From an uncultured Gammaproteobacteria bacterium (GTDB lineage Bacteria > Pseudomonadota > Gammaproteobacteria > Pseudomonadales > Pseudohongiellaceae): a stretch of DNA of 64,000 nucleotides. The position numbers were made by a program, and so were the translations under genes. Location of the stretch: assembly GCA_937898685.1 (NCBI GenBank), contig CALEJT010000049.1, forward strand, positions 1 to 64,000. Reading direction: 5' to 3'. Below the pieces are notes generated by a model, which saw only the letters and a program-made list of their open reading frames with translations, made no database searches and was not told where the DNA came from. Positions 9,593 through 17,170 of this stretch are shown piece by piece; positions within the stretch are counted from its first letter, which is position 1, and each line of letters opens with the position of its first letter.

Positions 9593-9627
9593 ATAGATGC
9601 ACGGCGCAAGTGCATCTATTTTGCGCC
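9593..9627. repeat. Perfect 10-bp hairpin whose loop is complementary to its 3' flank
   Basis: ATAGATGCAC (9593-9602) and GTGCATCTAT (9610-9619) enclose the 7-nt loop GGCGCAA (9603-9609). After one base comes TTGCGCC (9621-9627), the exact reverse complement of the whole loop. Two mutually exclusive or knotted foldings are thus encoded. It lies about 75 nt beyond the stop of the YgjP-like gene. Confidence 0.6.
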
Positions 9628-9699
9628 GCTGCGAATTTCATCCAGTGAAAGACCAGAGATAGGCATGTGTTGAGTCTGCTCTGCGTGGTCTGGTGCAAA

Positions 9700-10416
9700 T
9701 CAGTCCTTCGTCTCCGTCCAAAATCTATGCCCATTCTCCCCCAACCAATGGCGGAGCTCTTTGTAGTTGGGGCATAGCAAGGCAACGGTGTTCCAGAAAC
9801 GCTGGGAGTGATCGAGATGGCGGAGGTGGCTGGTCTCGTGGGCGATGAGGTAGTTGATGACTTCGCGCGGGGCCATCATGGCGAGCCAGTTGTATTGGAT
9901 GGTGCCGTCCTGACAGCAGTGTCCCCACTTGCTCTTGGTGCGGCGGAAGACGACGGTCTTGAGTCTGTGTTCAACGCCGAGGAGTCGCGCATACTTGATG
10001 GTCTGCGTGATCATGTACTCCTTGGCCTGCTGCAGTAGCCAGTTGTTGAAGATCTGTTCCAGTTTGTCGCGGTTCTTGGCGCGCACGAAGATGTAGAGAT
10101 ATTCGTCGCGCAGCACGACCTTCTGCTGGTTGCAGATGATCACCTGGATGAGACGGGGTTTGCCGAAGAAGGGAACGAAGCGGTTGTCGGCGATCACCAA
10201 CCGTTCGCGTTGCTTGAGACGTTGTACTTCGAGTTGATGCTGGATCCAGGCGCTCTTTTCCTTGAGGAAGGAAAGGATCCATTCCTGCGAGGCGCGCAGC
10301 GGACAGCGCACCTCGACCTTGCCGCCCCGGACGTAGACCACGAGGGTCTTGCGACGGCTGCGGGTGAGTTCAAAGGGGAAGGGTAGGGTGGGACTCTTGA
10401 GCGCCGCCGTTGCCAT
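9700..10416 (-). CDS. YgjP-like (DUF45) zinc metallopeptidase
   Basis: A 238-residue protein with the DUF45/M48-like gluzincin core: the conserved KWGHCCQDGTIQYNWLAMMA strand, then the zinc helix YLIAHETSHLRHLDHSQRFW containing HExxH (HETSH), and a third histidine in the HLDHSQ turn, as in E. coli YgjP. The N-terminal part is a mixed beta region with many basic residues, also typical. Cytoplasmic, no signal peptide. Members are found beside type I restriction systems in some genomes, but no such genes are here. It ends in the REP-containing gap and starts just 20 nt before the stop of the secreted hydrolase gene upstream. Confidence 0.85.
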   Translation of the reverse strand: MATAALKSPTLPFPFELTRSRRKTLVVYVRGGKVEVRCPLRASQEWILSFLKEKSAWIQHQLEVQRLKQRERLVIADNRFVPFFGKPRLIQVIICNQQKVVLRDEYLYIFVRAKNRDKLEQIFNNWLLQQAKEYMITQTIKYARLLGVEHRLKTVVFRRTKSKWGHCCQDGTIQYNWLAMMAPREVINYLIAHETSHLRHLDHSQRFWNTVALLCPNYKELRHWLGENGHRFWTETKD

Positions 10417-10436
10417 AAAGGAAGAAAGTCACAGTC

Positions 10437-11306
10437 TCATTCCCTGCTCAAGCCGCTGTTGTAGATGGCGGTGATCCAGGCGCTTTCGTTGATGAATCCC
10501 TGACCCCAGCTCTCGTATTCGGCAGGCAGACCTTCGTCGATGATGGTCTGCAGATCCTTGCCAGCTGCTTTTTGTTCCAGCACCAGTGCCACCGTGGTCT
10601 TCACGCCTTCGGCCCACTCGGCGAATTCCGCCTTGGTGGAAAGTGCGCCGTGGCCCGGGATGATCTTCACGTCGTCGGGCAGAAGCTCGAGCATGCGCTG
10701 GGAATTCTGCATCAGGCCTTCCAGCGTGCCGCCGCTTGCCGTGTCGATGAAGGGGAAGGTGCGGTTCACGTATTCATCGCCCATGTGCACCACGTTCGAG
10801 CCGATGAACCACACGGCACTGTCGCCGTCGGTGTGGCCGTTGGGCAGATGGATGAGACGGATTTCCTCGCCGTTGTAGTGCACGCTGATGCCGTCGGAGT
10901 AGGTGATGACGGGCAGCGCTGCCGGCACGCGTTCGGCGCTCGGATCGGCCAGACGCACACGTACGTTGTCGTGCGCGATGATGGTGGCGGCATCACTGAA
11001 GAATTCGTTGCCGCCGGTGTGGTCACCATGCCAATGCGTGTTGAGCAGGAAGGCCGGCGCGCCACCACCGAGCTCGGTGATCTTGGCCTTGATCTTGTCG
11101 GCGAGCGGGCCGAACTGGTCGTCCACCATCAGCACGCCATCGGCACCGATGCTGACGGCGATGTTGCCACCTTGTCCCTGCAGCATCTGCACCGTGCCCG
11201 CGACGGGCGTGGCGGTGATCTGCACGTTGTCGAAGTTTTGCGCGCTGGCAAACGAGGAAAGGAAAAGACCGGCGAAGACCAGGGAAAACGTACGACTGCC
11301 TTGCAT
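10437..11306 (-). CDS. Secreted metallo-beta-lactamase-fold hydrolase
   Basis: A 289-residue protein with a clear signal peptide (LVFAGLFLSSFASA, cut before QNF). The MBL zinc motif NTHWHGDHTGGN, then LPNGHTDGDSAVWF, VHMGDEY and IIPGHG supply the dinuclear metal ligands. This pattern is that of the periplasmic SoxH/QPNC-type MBL hydrolases rather than a proven antibiotic lactamase. The start at 11306 is chosen because the signal peptide begins there; the longer frame to 11477 crosses the leuA terminator. Substrate unknown. Confidence 0.85.
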   Translation of the reverse strand: MQGSRTFSLVFAGLFLSSFASAQNFDNVQITATPVAGTVQMLQGQGGNIAVSIGADGVLMVDDQFGPLADKIKAKITELGGGAPAFLLNTHWHGDHTGGNEFFSDAATIIAHDNVRVRLADPSAERVPAALPVITYSDGISVHYNGEEIRLIHLPNGHTDGDSAVWFIGSNVVHMGDEYVNRTFPFIDTASGGTLEGLMQNSQRMLELLPDDVKIIPGHGALSTKAEFAEWAEGVKTTVALVLEQKAAGKDLQTIIDEGLPAEYESWGQGFINESAWITAIYNSGLSRE

Positions 11307-11372
11307 GCTGGATTCTCGAAAGCAGGGATCCGAAGGGAAAACGCAGCCGATGGTATAGAAAATCCCCCAACG

Positions 11373-11398
11373 AAAAAAGCGCGCCGAAGCGCGCCTTT
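11373..11398 (-). terminator. Rho-independent terminator of leuA
   Basis: Read on the minus strand: GCGCGC, the stable tetraloop TTCG, GCGCGC, then TTTTTT. It starts about 35 nt after the leuA stop and separates leuA from the hydrolase gene downstream. Confidence 0.9.
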
Positions 11399-11430
11399 TC
11401 CGTGGGTTTTTTCGCCGGTTTTGGCGAGGC

Positions 11431-13107
11431 TCAGGCCGCCTTCTCGCGGCGGGCGTAGAGCGCCTGGCTGACGGCATTCAAGAGCGCGTTCACCGAGGAG
11501 GTGACGATGTCGCCGTGGATGGCCACACCGCTGTAGCGCTGACCGTCGTACTTCACCTGCAGGTAGGTGACGGCTTCGGCGTCGGCCTTCTGGCTGAGCG
11601 CGTGTTCACCGTACTCCAGGATCTGCAGATCCATGTTGAAGGTGTGCTGCAGCGCGTCCACGAAGGCTTCCAGCATGCCGTTGCCCTTGCCTTCGACGTT
11701 GAAGGTCTTGCCGTCGAGTTCGATCGAGCCCTTGATGTACTCGCCGCGATCGCTCTTCTCGATGTTGAAGGACTGCAGGCGCAGCGGCGAGGGCAGCTTG
11801 AGGTAGTGGCGTTCGAACAGGGTCCAGATCTGCTCGGGCGACACTTCCTGCCCGGTGTCCTCGGCTTCCTTCTGCACCACGCGGCTGAACTCGATCTGCA
11901 ACCAGCGCGGCAGCTGGAAGCCGTACTTGCTGTCCATCACGTAGGCCACGCCGCCCTTGCCGCTCTGCGAGTTCACGCGAATCACGTCCTGATAGGTGCG
12001 GCCGACGTCGCGCGGATCGATCGGCAGGTAGGCGATTTCCCAGGTCTCGCCTTCCTTATAGAGGTCGAGACACTTCTTGATGGCGTCCTGGTGGCTGCCC
12101 GAGAAGGCGGTGAACACCAGGCTGCCGGCATAGGGATGACGCGGATGGATGTCGATCTGCGTGCAGTGTTTCTCCACGGCGATGATGCGGTCCATGTCGC
12201 TCAGATCCAGTTTGGGGTCGATGCCCTGGCTGTACATGTTCATGGCCATCGTCACGATGTCCAGGTTGCCCGTGCGCTCACCGTTGCCGAGCAGCGTGCC
12301 TTCGATGCGGTCGGCGCCGGCCATCAGGCCGAGTTCAGAAGCTGCCACACCGGTGCCGCGGTCGTTGTGCGTGTGCAGGCTGATCACCAGGCTGTCGCGG
12401 TTCTTCACGTGACGGCAGAACCATTCGATCTGGTCGGCGTAGACGTTCGGCGTCGCCATTTCCACGGTGGCGGGCAGGTTGATGATCACCTTGCGCTCGG
12501 GCGTGGGTTGCCACACTTCGTTCACGGCATCGCACACTTCCACGGCGTAGTCGAGTTCGGTGCCGGTGAAGCTTTCCGGTGAGTACTGGAAAAACCACTG
12601 CGTCTCCGGCGCCTGTTGCGCGCAGCGCAGTACCTCCTGCGCACCCTTCACGGCGATGGCCTTGATGCCTTCCTTGTCCAACTTGAACACCTTCTCCCGT
12701 TGTACGGTGGAGGTGGAGTTGTACAGGTGCACGATGGCGCGTTTGGCGCCCTTGAGCGCTTCGAAGGTGCGCTGGATCAGTTCCGGACGTGCCTGGGTGA
12801 GCACCTGGATGGTGACGTCGTCGGGCACGGCGTTCTCTTCGATCAGATAGCGCACGAAGTCGAAGTCAGGCTGCGAAGCGGCGGGGAAACCGACTTCGAT
12901 TTCCTTGAAGCCGATGTCCACCAACAGGCCGAACATGAGTTTCTTCTGGGCGACCGACATGGGCTCGATCAGAGCCTGATTGCCGTCCCGCAGGTCCACG
13001 CTGCACCAGGTCGGCGCTTCGGTGATGACTTTGTCCGGCCAGGTGCGATCCTTCAGATCGATTTTCTGGAACGGCTTGTACTTGGTGTGGTTGTAGTACG
13101 GGTTCAT
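11431..13107 (-). CDS. leuA: 2-isopropylmalate synthase (long form)
   Basis: A 558-residue enzyme that condenses acetyl-CoA with 2-oxoisovalerate in the first step of leucine synthesis. The TIM barrel starts with the catalytic RDGNQALIEPMS segment and contains the metal-binding SLHTHNDRGTG (HxH) and LLGNGERTGNLD motifs. The last about 130 residues form the LeuA regulatory domain that senses leucine. The length and N-terminal NHTKYKPFQKIDLKDRTWPD are those of the long (type 2) LeuA found in Pseudomonas and actinobacteria rather than the 520-residue enteric form. The start has AGGTAACAAG ahead. It is divergent from an Lrp/AsnC-type gene across a strong palindrome, which suggests control by that regulator. 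Confidence 0.96.
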   Translation of the reverse strand: MNPYYNHTKYKPFQKIDLKDRTWPDKVITEAPTWCSVDLRDGNQALIEPMSVAQKKLMFGLLVDIGFKEIEVGFPAASQPDFDFVRYLIEENAVPDDVTIQVLTQARPELIQRTFEALKGAKRAIVHLYNSTSTVQREKVFKLDKEGIKAIAVKGAQEVLRCAQQAPETQWFFQYSPESFTGTELDYAVEVCDAVNEVWQPTPERKVIINLPATVEMATPNVYADQIEWFCRHVKNRDSLVISLHTHNDRGTGVAASELGLMAGADRIEGTLLGNGERTGNLDIVTMAMNMYSQGIDPKLDLSDMDRIIAVEKHCTQIDIHPRHPYAGSLVFTAFSGSHQDAIKKCLDLYKEGETWEIAYLPIDPRDVGRTYQDVIRVNSQSGKGGVAYVMDSKYGFQLPRWLQIEFSRVVQKEAEDTGQEVSPEQIWTLFERHYLKLPSPLRLQSFNIEKSDRGEYIKGSIELDGKTFNVEGKGNGMLEAFVDALQHTFNMDLQILEYGEHALSQKADAEAVTYLQVKYDGQRYSGVAIHGDIVTSSVNALLNAVSQALYARREKAA

Positions 13108-13253
13108 CTTGTTACCTGCTGTTCGTTGCTTTTGGCTTGCCTGTGTTACCGCCCGGCCGCCTGAATCTTGGGACAGGGGACGGGGTAGACAGTGCTGCGC
13201 AGTTTAGAGGAAAAGCGGCGATAGTATCTTGCGAAGATGTCTCTTATTTCGAT

Positions 13254-13278
13254 TTATTGGCAATAAAATTGCCAATAA
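13254..13278. promoter_or_regulatory. 11-bp perfect palindrome between leuA and the Lrp-like gene
   Basis: TTATTGGCAAT (13254-13264), AAA, ATTGCCAATAA (13268-13278). It sits in an AT-rich patch (13225-13330) unlike the GC-rich surroundings, about 150 bp from leuA and 75 bp from the regulator start. Lrp/AsnC proteins bind AT-rich palindromes of about this size. It is the best candidate operator for both genes. Confidence 0.65.
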
Positions 13279-13350
13279 TGGTTTTTATGGGGAATAATAT
13301 TTTTATCTGTTCGATTTGAGCACAATTTGACCCCATTCAAGGCTTCCTCC

Positions 13351-13821
13351 ATGGAACTCGACCGCATCGACCGCCGCATCCTCGCCGAGCTGCAGAAGAA
13401 CGCCCGCATCAGTAACCAGGAGCTCGCCGACAAGGTGGGCCTGTCACCCTCGCCCTGTCTGCGCCGTGTGCGCGCTTTGGAGGAAAGCGGCCTGATCAAG
13501 GGTTACAGCACCCAGCTCGACGCCTCGATGCTGGGGCTGAAGTTGATGGCGCTGGTGCAGGTCAGCATGGACCGCCACACGCCCGACCGTTTCGAGCAGC
13601 TGGAAAACAGCATCCGCCAATGGCCGCAGGTGCTCGAATGCATCCTCATCACCGGTCAGGCGGCCGACTATCAGCTCAAGGTGCTGGTGCGCGACATGGA
13701 GGAGTACCACGACTTCCTGCTCAACAAGCTCACGCGCATCCCGGGAGTGACGGGCGTGCAGTCGAGCTTCGTGCTGCGGCAGGTGGTGAGTACGACGGCA
13801 GTGCCGATCGAGGACGTGTAA
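13351..13821 (+). CDS. Lrp/AsnC family transcriptional regulator
   Basis: A 156-residue regulator with an N-terminal helix-turn-helix (DRIDRRILAELQKNARISNQELADKVGLSPSPCLRRVRALEESG) and a C-terminal RAM/AsnC ligand-binding domain (VQVSMDRHTPDRFEQ, ILITGQAADYQLKVLVRDMEEY). Proteins of this kind form octamers or dimers and respond to amino acids. Its position divergent from leuA with a shared palindrome points to leucine or branched-chain control and autoregulation. The ATG at 13351 starts at the conserved ELDRIDRRIL; an in-frame TTG lies at 13327. It is closer to the Pseudomonas BkdR/Lrp-like group than to AsnC, but the exact orthology is uncertain. Confidence 0.9.
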   Translation: MELDRIDRRILAELQKNARISNQELADKVGLSPSPCLRRVRALEESGLIKGYSTQLDASMLGLKLMALVQVSMDRHTPDRFEQLENSIRQWPQVLECILITGQAADYQLKVLVRDMEEYHDFLLNKLTRIPGVTGVQSSFVLRQVVSTTAVPIEDV

Positions 13822-13828
13822 CAGGCGA

Positions 13829-14482
13829 CTAGGCGATGCGCTGATAGAGCTCGTCGGGCACGCCGAGCGGGGCGAAGATCACTTCACCGCACATTTCCGG
13901 GCCCTTGCCGCGTGCCAGTCCCAGCTTGCGGCCGATGAAGGTCACCGTGAGGTCGGCCTTCACGCAGGTGCCGAGGATCTTGCCGGTGTCGGCACAGAGG
14001 CCAGAGGGGATGTCGACCGCCAGGACCGGCAGGCCACTCTCGTTGATGAGTTCGATCGCTTCGCGGTAGGGCGAACGCACCTCGCCCACGAGACCGATGC
14101 CGAGGATGGCATCGACCACTACCGTGCCGGGTTCCTCGGTGAGCGTCACACTGTTTTCGATGGGCACCTGGTTCTCTGCCGCCATCTCCAGCGCCTTCAG
14201 CGCATCGCCCTTGATGCGCGTGGGGTCGCCCACGATGTGAACCTGCACTTTAAGCCCCGCCGCCATTCCCAGGGCGCCGATGACGAAGCCGTCGCCACCG
14301 TTGTTGCCCGAGCCACAGAAGATTTCCAAGGTGGTTGCATCCGGCCACTTGTTCTGCAGCGCTGCAAAGGCGGCTGCACCGGCACGCTGCATCAGCTCGA
14401 AACTCGGTATGCCGAATTCGAGGCTGGCGAGGCGATCGAGGTCGCGGGCTTGGGCGGAGGTGTAGTGACGTTCGATGTTCAT
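13829..14482 (-). CDS. nnrE: NAD(P)H-hydrate epimerase, stand-alone
   Basis: A 217-residue YjeF N-terminal domain protein that interconverts the R and S forms of hydrated NAD(P)H so that the dehydratase can repair them. The motif FCGSGNNGGDGFVIGALGMAAG binds the nucleotide and VVVDAILGIGLVGEVRSPYREAIELIN carries the catalytic Asp region, with AVDIPSGLCADTGK near the end. In E. coli this domain is fused to the dehydratase (NnrD); here the fusion is absent and no dehydratase gene is in the window. The ATG at 14482 (IERHYTSAQARDLDRLA) begins at the conserved N-terminus. Convergent with the Lrp-like gene, 7 nt apart. Confidence 0.9.
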   Translation of the reverse strand: MNIERHYTSAQARDLDRLASLEFGIPSFELMQRAGAAAFAALQNKWPDATTLEIFCGSGNNGGDGFVIGALGMAAGLKVQVHIVGDPTRIKGDALKALEMAAENQVPIENSVTLTEEPGTVVVDAILGIGLVGEVRSPYREAIELINESGLPVLAVDIPSGLCADTGKILGTCVKADLTVTFIGRKLGLARGKGPEMCGEVIFAPLGVPDELYQRIA

Positions 14483-14579
14483 GTGGTCAAGGACCGGGCG
14501 TGGATCGAGATTCACACACTGCCAGTCTTGCGGGGCTTTGCCTATGACTGGATAGCTCAAGTGTTGCTGAACAAGGCAG

Positions 14580-14605
14580 CACGGCAGAGTTCGAACGCTG
14601 CCGTG
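14580..14605 (-). terminator. Weak hairpin after the GFA gene
   Basis: CACGGCAG (14580-14587) and CTGCCGTG (14598-14605) form an 8-bp stem with a 10-nt loop, 22 nt beyond the stop. Only a short TTG-rich tail follows on the minus strand, so termination is likely inefficient. Confidence 0.35.
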
Positions 14606-14626
14606 TGTCCATGGATGTGCAAGAGC

Positions 14627-14980
14627 CTATGCGCTCTTGCCGTCGACGTGCTGCACTTCGAGGCTGTCGAGGTCGATGCCTTCGAGGCAGCGTACGTTGA
14701 CCGCGCGTACGGGAGAACCGTCCGGCATCGCGCCGTAGGCGAAGGGCTGGGTGCCGCAGTTCCTGCAGAACTTGTGGGCGATGAGGTGCTTGTTGAAGCG
14801 GTATTCGCTGAGCTGGTCTTCACCGCTCTTGAGCGTGAATTGATCCGCCGGGACGAAGGTCAACAGAAAGCCTTTGCGTGAGCAGTGCGAGCAATTGCAG
14901 CTCAGCACGCTGTTGATGTCGGCGGTGACGTCGAACTGCACGTTGCCGCAGTGGCAACTGCCTGAATAGGTCGTACTCAT
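14627..14980 (-). CDS. GFA/CENP-V family zinc protein
   Basis: A 117-residue protein with the GFA (glutathione-dependent formaldehyde-activating enzyme) fold. Cysteine ligands are seen as GSCHCGNVQF, then SCNCSHCSRKG and KFCRNCGTQPF, which bind two zinc ions. Several members were first described as S-hydroxymethylglutathione synthases, but that activity is disputed and most act as small zinc proteins of unknown role. The ATG at 14980 has GAGGAG 6 nt ahead. It is in tandem with azoR (45 nt gap) and could be cotranscribed with it; a redox or electrophile stress role fits but is only inferred. Confidence 0.88.
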   Translation of the reverse strand: MSTTYSGSCHCGNVQFDVTADINSVLSCNCSHCSRKGFLLTFVPADQFTLKSGEDQLSEYRFNKHLIAHKFCRNCGTQPFAYGAMPDGSPVRAVNVRCLEGIDLDSLEVQHVDGKSA

Positions 14981-15025
14981 GTGGCGCTCCTCGCCTGGGT
15001 GGTGGAGCGCCACATCCTAGCGCAA

Positions 15026-15646
15026 TCAGGCAGCGGCGCGCGTGCCGGCTTGTTCGATCTTTGCTTCGGCGCCGCGCAGGGCCTTGTGCTTGACCTCTTC
15101 ACCCAGCGCCACACCTTCGGCACGGATGATCTGCACGTCGGTCACACCGATGAAGCCGAGCACCGCCAGGAGATAGCTTTCCTGATGCTCCATGTGGGCG
15201 GCCGGGCCTTCGCTGTAGACGCCACCGCGGCTGGAGATGATGTAGGCCTTCTTGCCTTTCACCAGACCCTCCGGGCCGTCGGCGGTGTAGCGGAAGGTCT
15301 TGCCGGCCTGGGCCACACGGTCGATCCAGGCTTTCAGCTGGCTGGGGATGCTGAAGTTGTACATCGGCGCTCCGATCACCAGGAAGTCGGCGGCGAAGAG
15401 CTCGTCGAGCAGCTGTTGGGTCAGCGCCAACTGTTCGCGCTCGTACTCGGTCCGCTCCGCTTCGGGCTTGCCGGCGGCCAACAGCAGCTCGGCGCTCAGA
15501 TGGGCGGGCGGGTTGGCGGCGAGGTCACGGTGGACCACCTGGGTGTGCGGGTACAGGGCTTTGAGGCGCTGCACCAGCTGGGCGCCCAGTTTGCGTGACA
15601 CAGAGCCTTCGTTGAAAAGGCTGCTATCGAGATGAAGTATGTTCAT
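15026..15646 (-). CDS. azoR: FMN-dependent NADH-azoreductase
   Basis: A 206-residue flavodoxin-fold quinone/azo reductase of the AzoR family. The phosphate-binding loop LDSSLFNEGSVSRKLGAQLV is at the N-terminus, APMYNFSIPSQLKAWIDRVAQAG binds FMN, and SSRGGVYS closes the cofactor site. It reduces quinones and azo dyes by two-electron transfer, protecting against thiol and quinone stress. AAAGGAG lies 5 nt before the ATG. It is divergent from a LysR-type gene 125 bp away, the usual arrangement of AzoR-type enzymes with a specific LysR regulator sensing electrophiles. Confidence 0.93.
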   Translation of the reverse strand: MNILHLDSSLFNEGSVSRKLGAQLVQRLKALYPHTQVVHRDLAANPPAHLSAELLLAAGKPEAERTEYEREQLALTQQLLDELFAADFLVIGAPMYNFSIPSQLKAWIDRVAQAGKTFRYTADGPEGLVKGKKAYIISSRGGVYSEGPAAHMEHQESYLLAVLGFIGVTDVQIIRAEGVALGEEVKHKALRGAEAKIEQAGTRAAA

Positions 15647-15698
15647 GACTGGCTCCTTTAGTCAGGGTGGGTTGACGTGGGGTGCAAGTCTAGAGAGT

Positions 15699-15752
15699 TC
15701 CGAAAGGAGAACTAGCCGGCTAAAATGCAAAACATCGTTCCGTAAATGGAAC
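15699..15752. promoter_or_regulatory. Candidate promoter and operator between azoR and the LysR gene
   Basis: TTCCGA (15699-15704), 16 bp, TAAAAT (15721-15726) reads as a plus-strand promoter for the LysR gene. Overlapping it are the palindromes TAGCCGGCTA (15713-15722) and GTTCC-N6-GGAAC (15737-15752). LysR proteins bind interrupted dyads in such divergent gaps, so these are the likely sites. Confidence 0.45.
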
Positions 15753-15771
15753 AGCCGAGTCGGAGGTTCCT

Positions 15772-16779
15772 ATGCAGGACATCACCAACCTCGTCCTCTT
15801 CGCCCGCATCATCGAGGCCGGCAGCATCAGTGCCGCCGCGCGCGAGCTGAGGATGCCCAAGTCCACCCTCAGCCGGCGTCTCACCGAACTGGAAGAGGCG
15901 CAGGGCGTGAAGCTGCTGCACCGCGGCACGCGGCAGTTGGTCCTCACCGACATCGGCCGCGAATTTCTGGTGCACTGCCAGGCCATCGCGCGTGCCGCCG
16001 AAGCCGCACAGCAACTGACGCAGGAAGTACAGGCGGTGCCGAAGGGCGAGCTGCGCTTCAGTTGTCCCTATGCGCTGTCGCACTCGACGATGGTGCATCT
16101 GCTCCCACCCTTCATGAAGCGCTACCCGCAGGTGAAGGTGCATCTGCTTGCCACCAACCGTCCGGTGAACCTGGTGGAGGAGAGGGTCGACGTTGCGCTG
16201 CGCGTGCGTGATCGCATCGAAGATTCCTCACTCATCGCGCGCGCCTTGTCGCCGGCGCCGGGCTCGCTCTATGCCAGCCCGAAGCTCCTGGCAGAGCATC
16301 CTGTGCAGCATCCCCTCGATCTTCTGCAGTTGCCGACCTTCTCGATGGACTACAGCAGCGGTCGCTTCGAATTCAATTTCCGCCATTCGCAGACGGGCGA
16401 GAGGCTGTCGTTGCGTCACAATCCTTGTCTGATCACCGACGACATGAAGGTGCTCACCGCCGCCGCAGTGGAAGGGCTCGGCGTCACCGTGTTGCCCGAC
16501 TATCTCTGCCGCGAGGAAGTGGAAGCGGGCAAGTTGGTGCGCCCACTGCCCGAGTGGGAAGTGCCCGCCGGCGTCGTGCATCTCGTCTACACGCATCGCA
16601 GTGGTCTGCTTCCCGCGGTGCGCGCCTTCATCGACTATCTGGTGCAGGAAATGCCATGCCGCGTGGGCGAAGTGATGGGCCTCGACTGCACCGAGGATGA
16701 GGTGCTCAGACAACGGCAGGAGTGGGATAGACCTTTTGCTGAAGAAGCATCCGAAGTGGATGCGGAGAATGATTCTTGA
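15772..16779 (+). CDS. LysR family transcriptional regulator
   Basis: A 335-residue LysR-type regulator. The N-terminal winged helix-turn-helix reads FARIIEAGSISAAARELRMPKSTLSRRLTELEEAQG; the following about 200 residues form the two-lobed effector domain (ELRFSCPYALSHSTMVHLLPPFMKRYPQV and ITDDMKVLTAAAVEGLGVTVLPDYLC). It belongs to the group that controls small oxidoreductases in divergent position. GGAGG lies 5 nt before the ATG. The C-terminal about 40 residues are acidic and longer than usual. Effector unknown; control of azoR is inferred from position. Confidence 0.92.
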   Translation: MQDITNLVLFARIIEAGSISAAARELRMPKSTLSRRLTELEEAQGVKLLHRGTRQLVLTDIGREFLVHCQAIARAAEAAQQLTQEVQAVPKGELRFSCPYALSHSTMVHLLPPFMKRYPQVKVHLLATNRPVNLVEERVDVALRVRDRIEDSSLIARALSPAPGSLYASPKLLAEHPVQHPLDLLQLPTFSMDYSSGRFEFNFRHSQTGERLSLRHNPCLITDDMKVLTAAAVEGLGVTVLPDYLCREEVEAGKLVRPLPEWEVPAGVVHLVYTHRSGLLPAVRAFIDYLVQEMPCRVGEVMGLDCTEDEVLRQRQEWDRPFAEEASEVDAENDS

Positions 16780-16800
16780 AGCGTGAGCCGAACGGGTGTC

Positions 16801-16839
16801 GTAGGCTGGCGCTGAGCCGTAGGCGAACCCCAATGCGAC
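16801..16839 (+). repeat. Single REP-like element
   Basis: GTAGGCTGGCGCTGAGCCGTAGGCGAACCCCAATGCGAC begins with GTAG and matches the REP at 9501-9533 (GTAGGTTGGCGCTGAGC...GCGAAGCCCAA) in most positions. It lies between the convergent ends of the LysR gene and a small membrane-protein gene. Confidence 0.6.
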
Positions 16840-17169
16840 TCACAACACCAACCGCGGCGCAATCAGCGTGAAGCCCACTGCAACCAACACCGCATAGGGC
16901 GCGAAACAGAGCGCCGCCTTGCTGCGCTCGCCGCGACGGAGCAACTTGATACCTGCTACGCAGAAGAAGGGCAGGGTGAGTGCCGCCAGGCGCAGATACC
17001 ACGGTGAACTCGCGCCGATCATCATCACGAAGTAGGGAAAGGCACAGCCGATGCCGAGCCAGGTCACGCCGGGATGGCGCAGCCACACACCAACGCCCAA
17101 GCCGACAAAGCTCAGCGCCAACATGCCGAGCACACCGAGCGGAAACAGAAAGGCTTCGACGATGTCCAT
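16840..17169 (-). CDS. Small four-helix membrane protein, unknown function
   Basis: A 109-residue hydrophobic protein. About four membrane helices can be drawn (PLGVLGMLALSFVGLGVGVW; VTWLGIGCAFPYFVMMIG; LRLAALTLPFFCVAGIKLL; CFAPYAVLVAVGFTLIA), with a basic loop RRGERSKAA between helices 3 and 4. I do not recognise a family. AGGAGACTGAG stands just before the ATG. It starts one base after the stop of the membrane-SRPBCC gene, so the two are certainly in one operon and their products may work together in the membrane. Confidence 0.75.
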   Translation of the reverse strand: MDIVEAFLFPLGVLGMLALSFVGLGVGVWLRHPGVTWLGIGCAFPYFVMMIGASSPWYLRLAALTLPFFCVAGIKLLRRGERSKAALCFAPYAVLVAVGFTLIAPRLVL

Positions 17170-17170
17170 C

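Larger units (their letters stand above)
9305..9699. other. 395-bp gap carrying palindromic repeats
   Basis: No gene is recognisable. It contains a REP pair (9446-9533) and a nested hairpin (9593-9627), and is richer in AT than its neighbours. It is the 3' end of two convergent genes (trmB and the YgjP-like gene), the usual habitat of REP elements. Confidence 0.6.

Noticed and set aside
9593..9627. Rho-independent terminator
   Set aside because: No T-run follows on either strand and the loop-flank complementarity is not a terminator feature.
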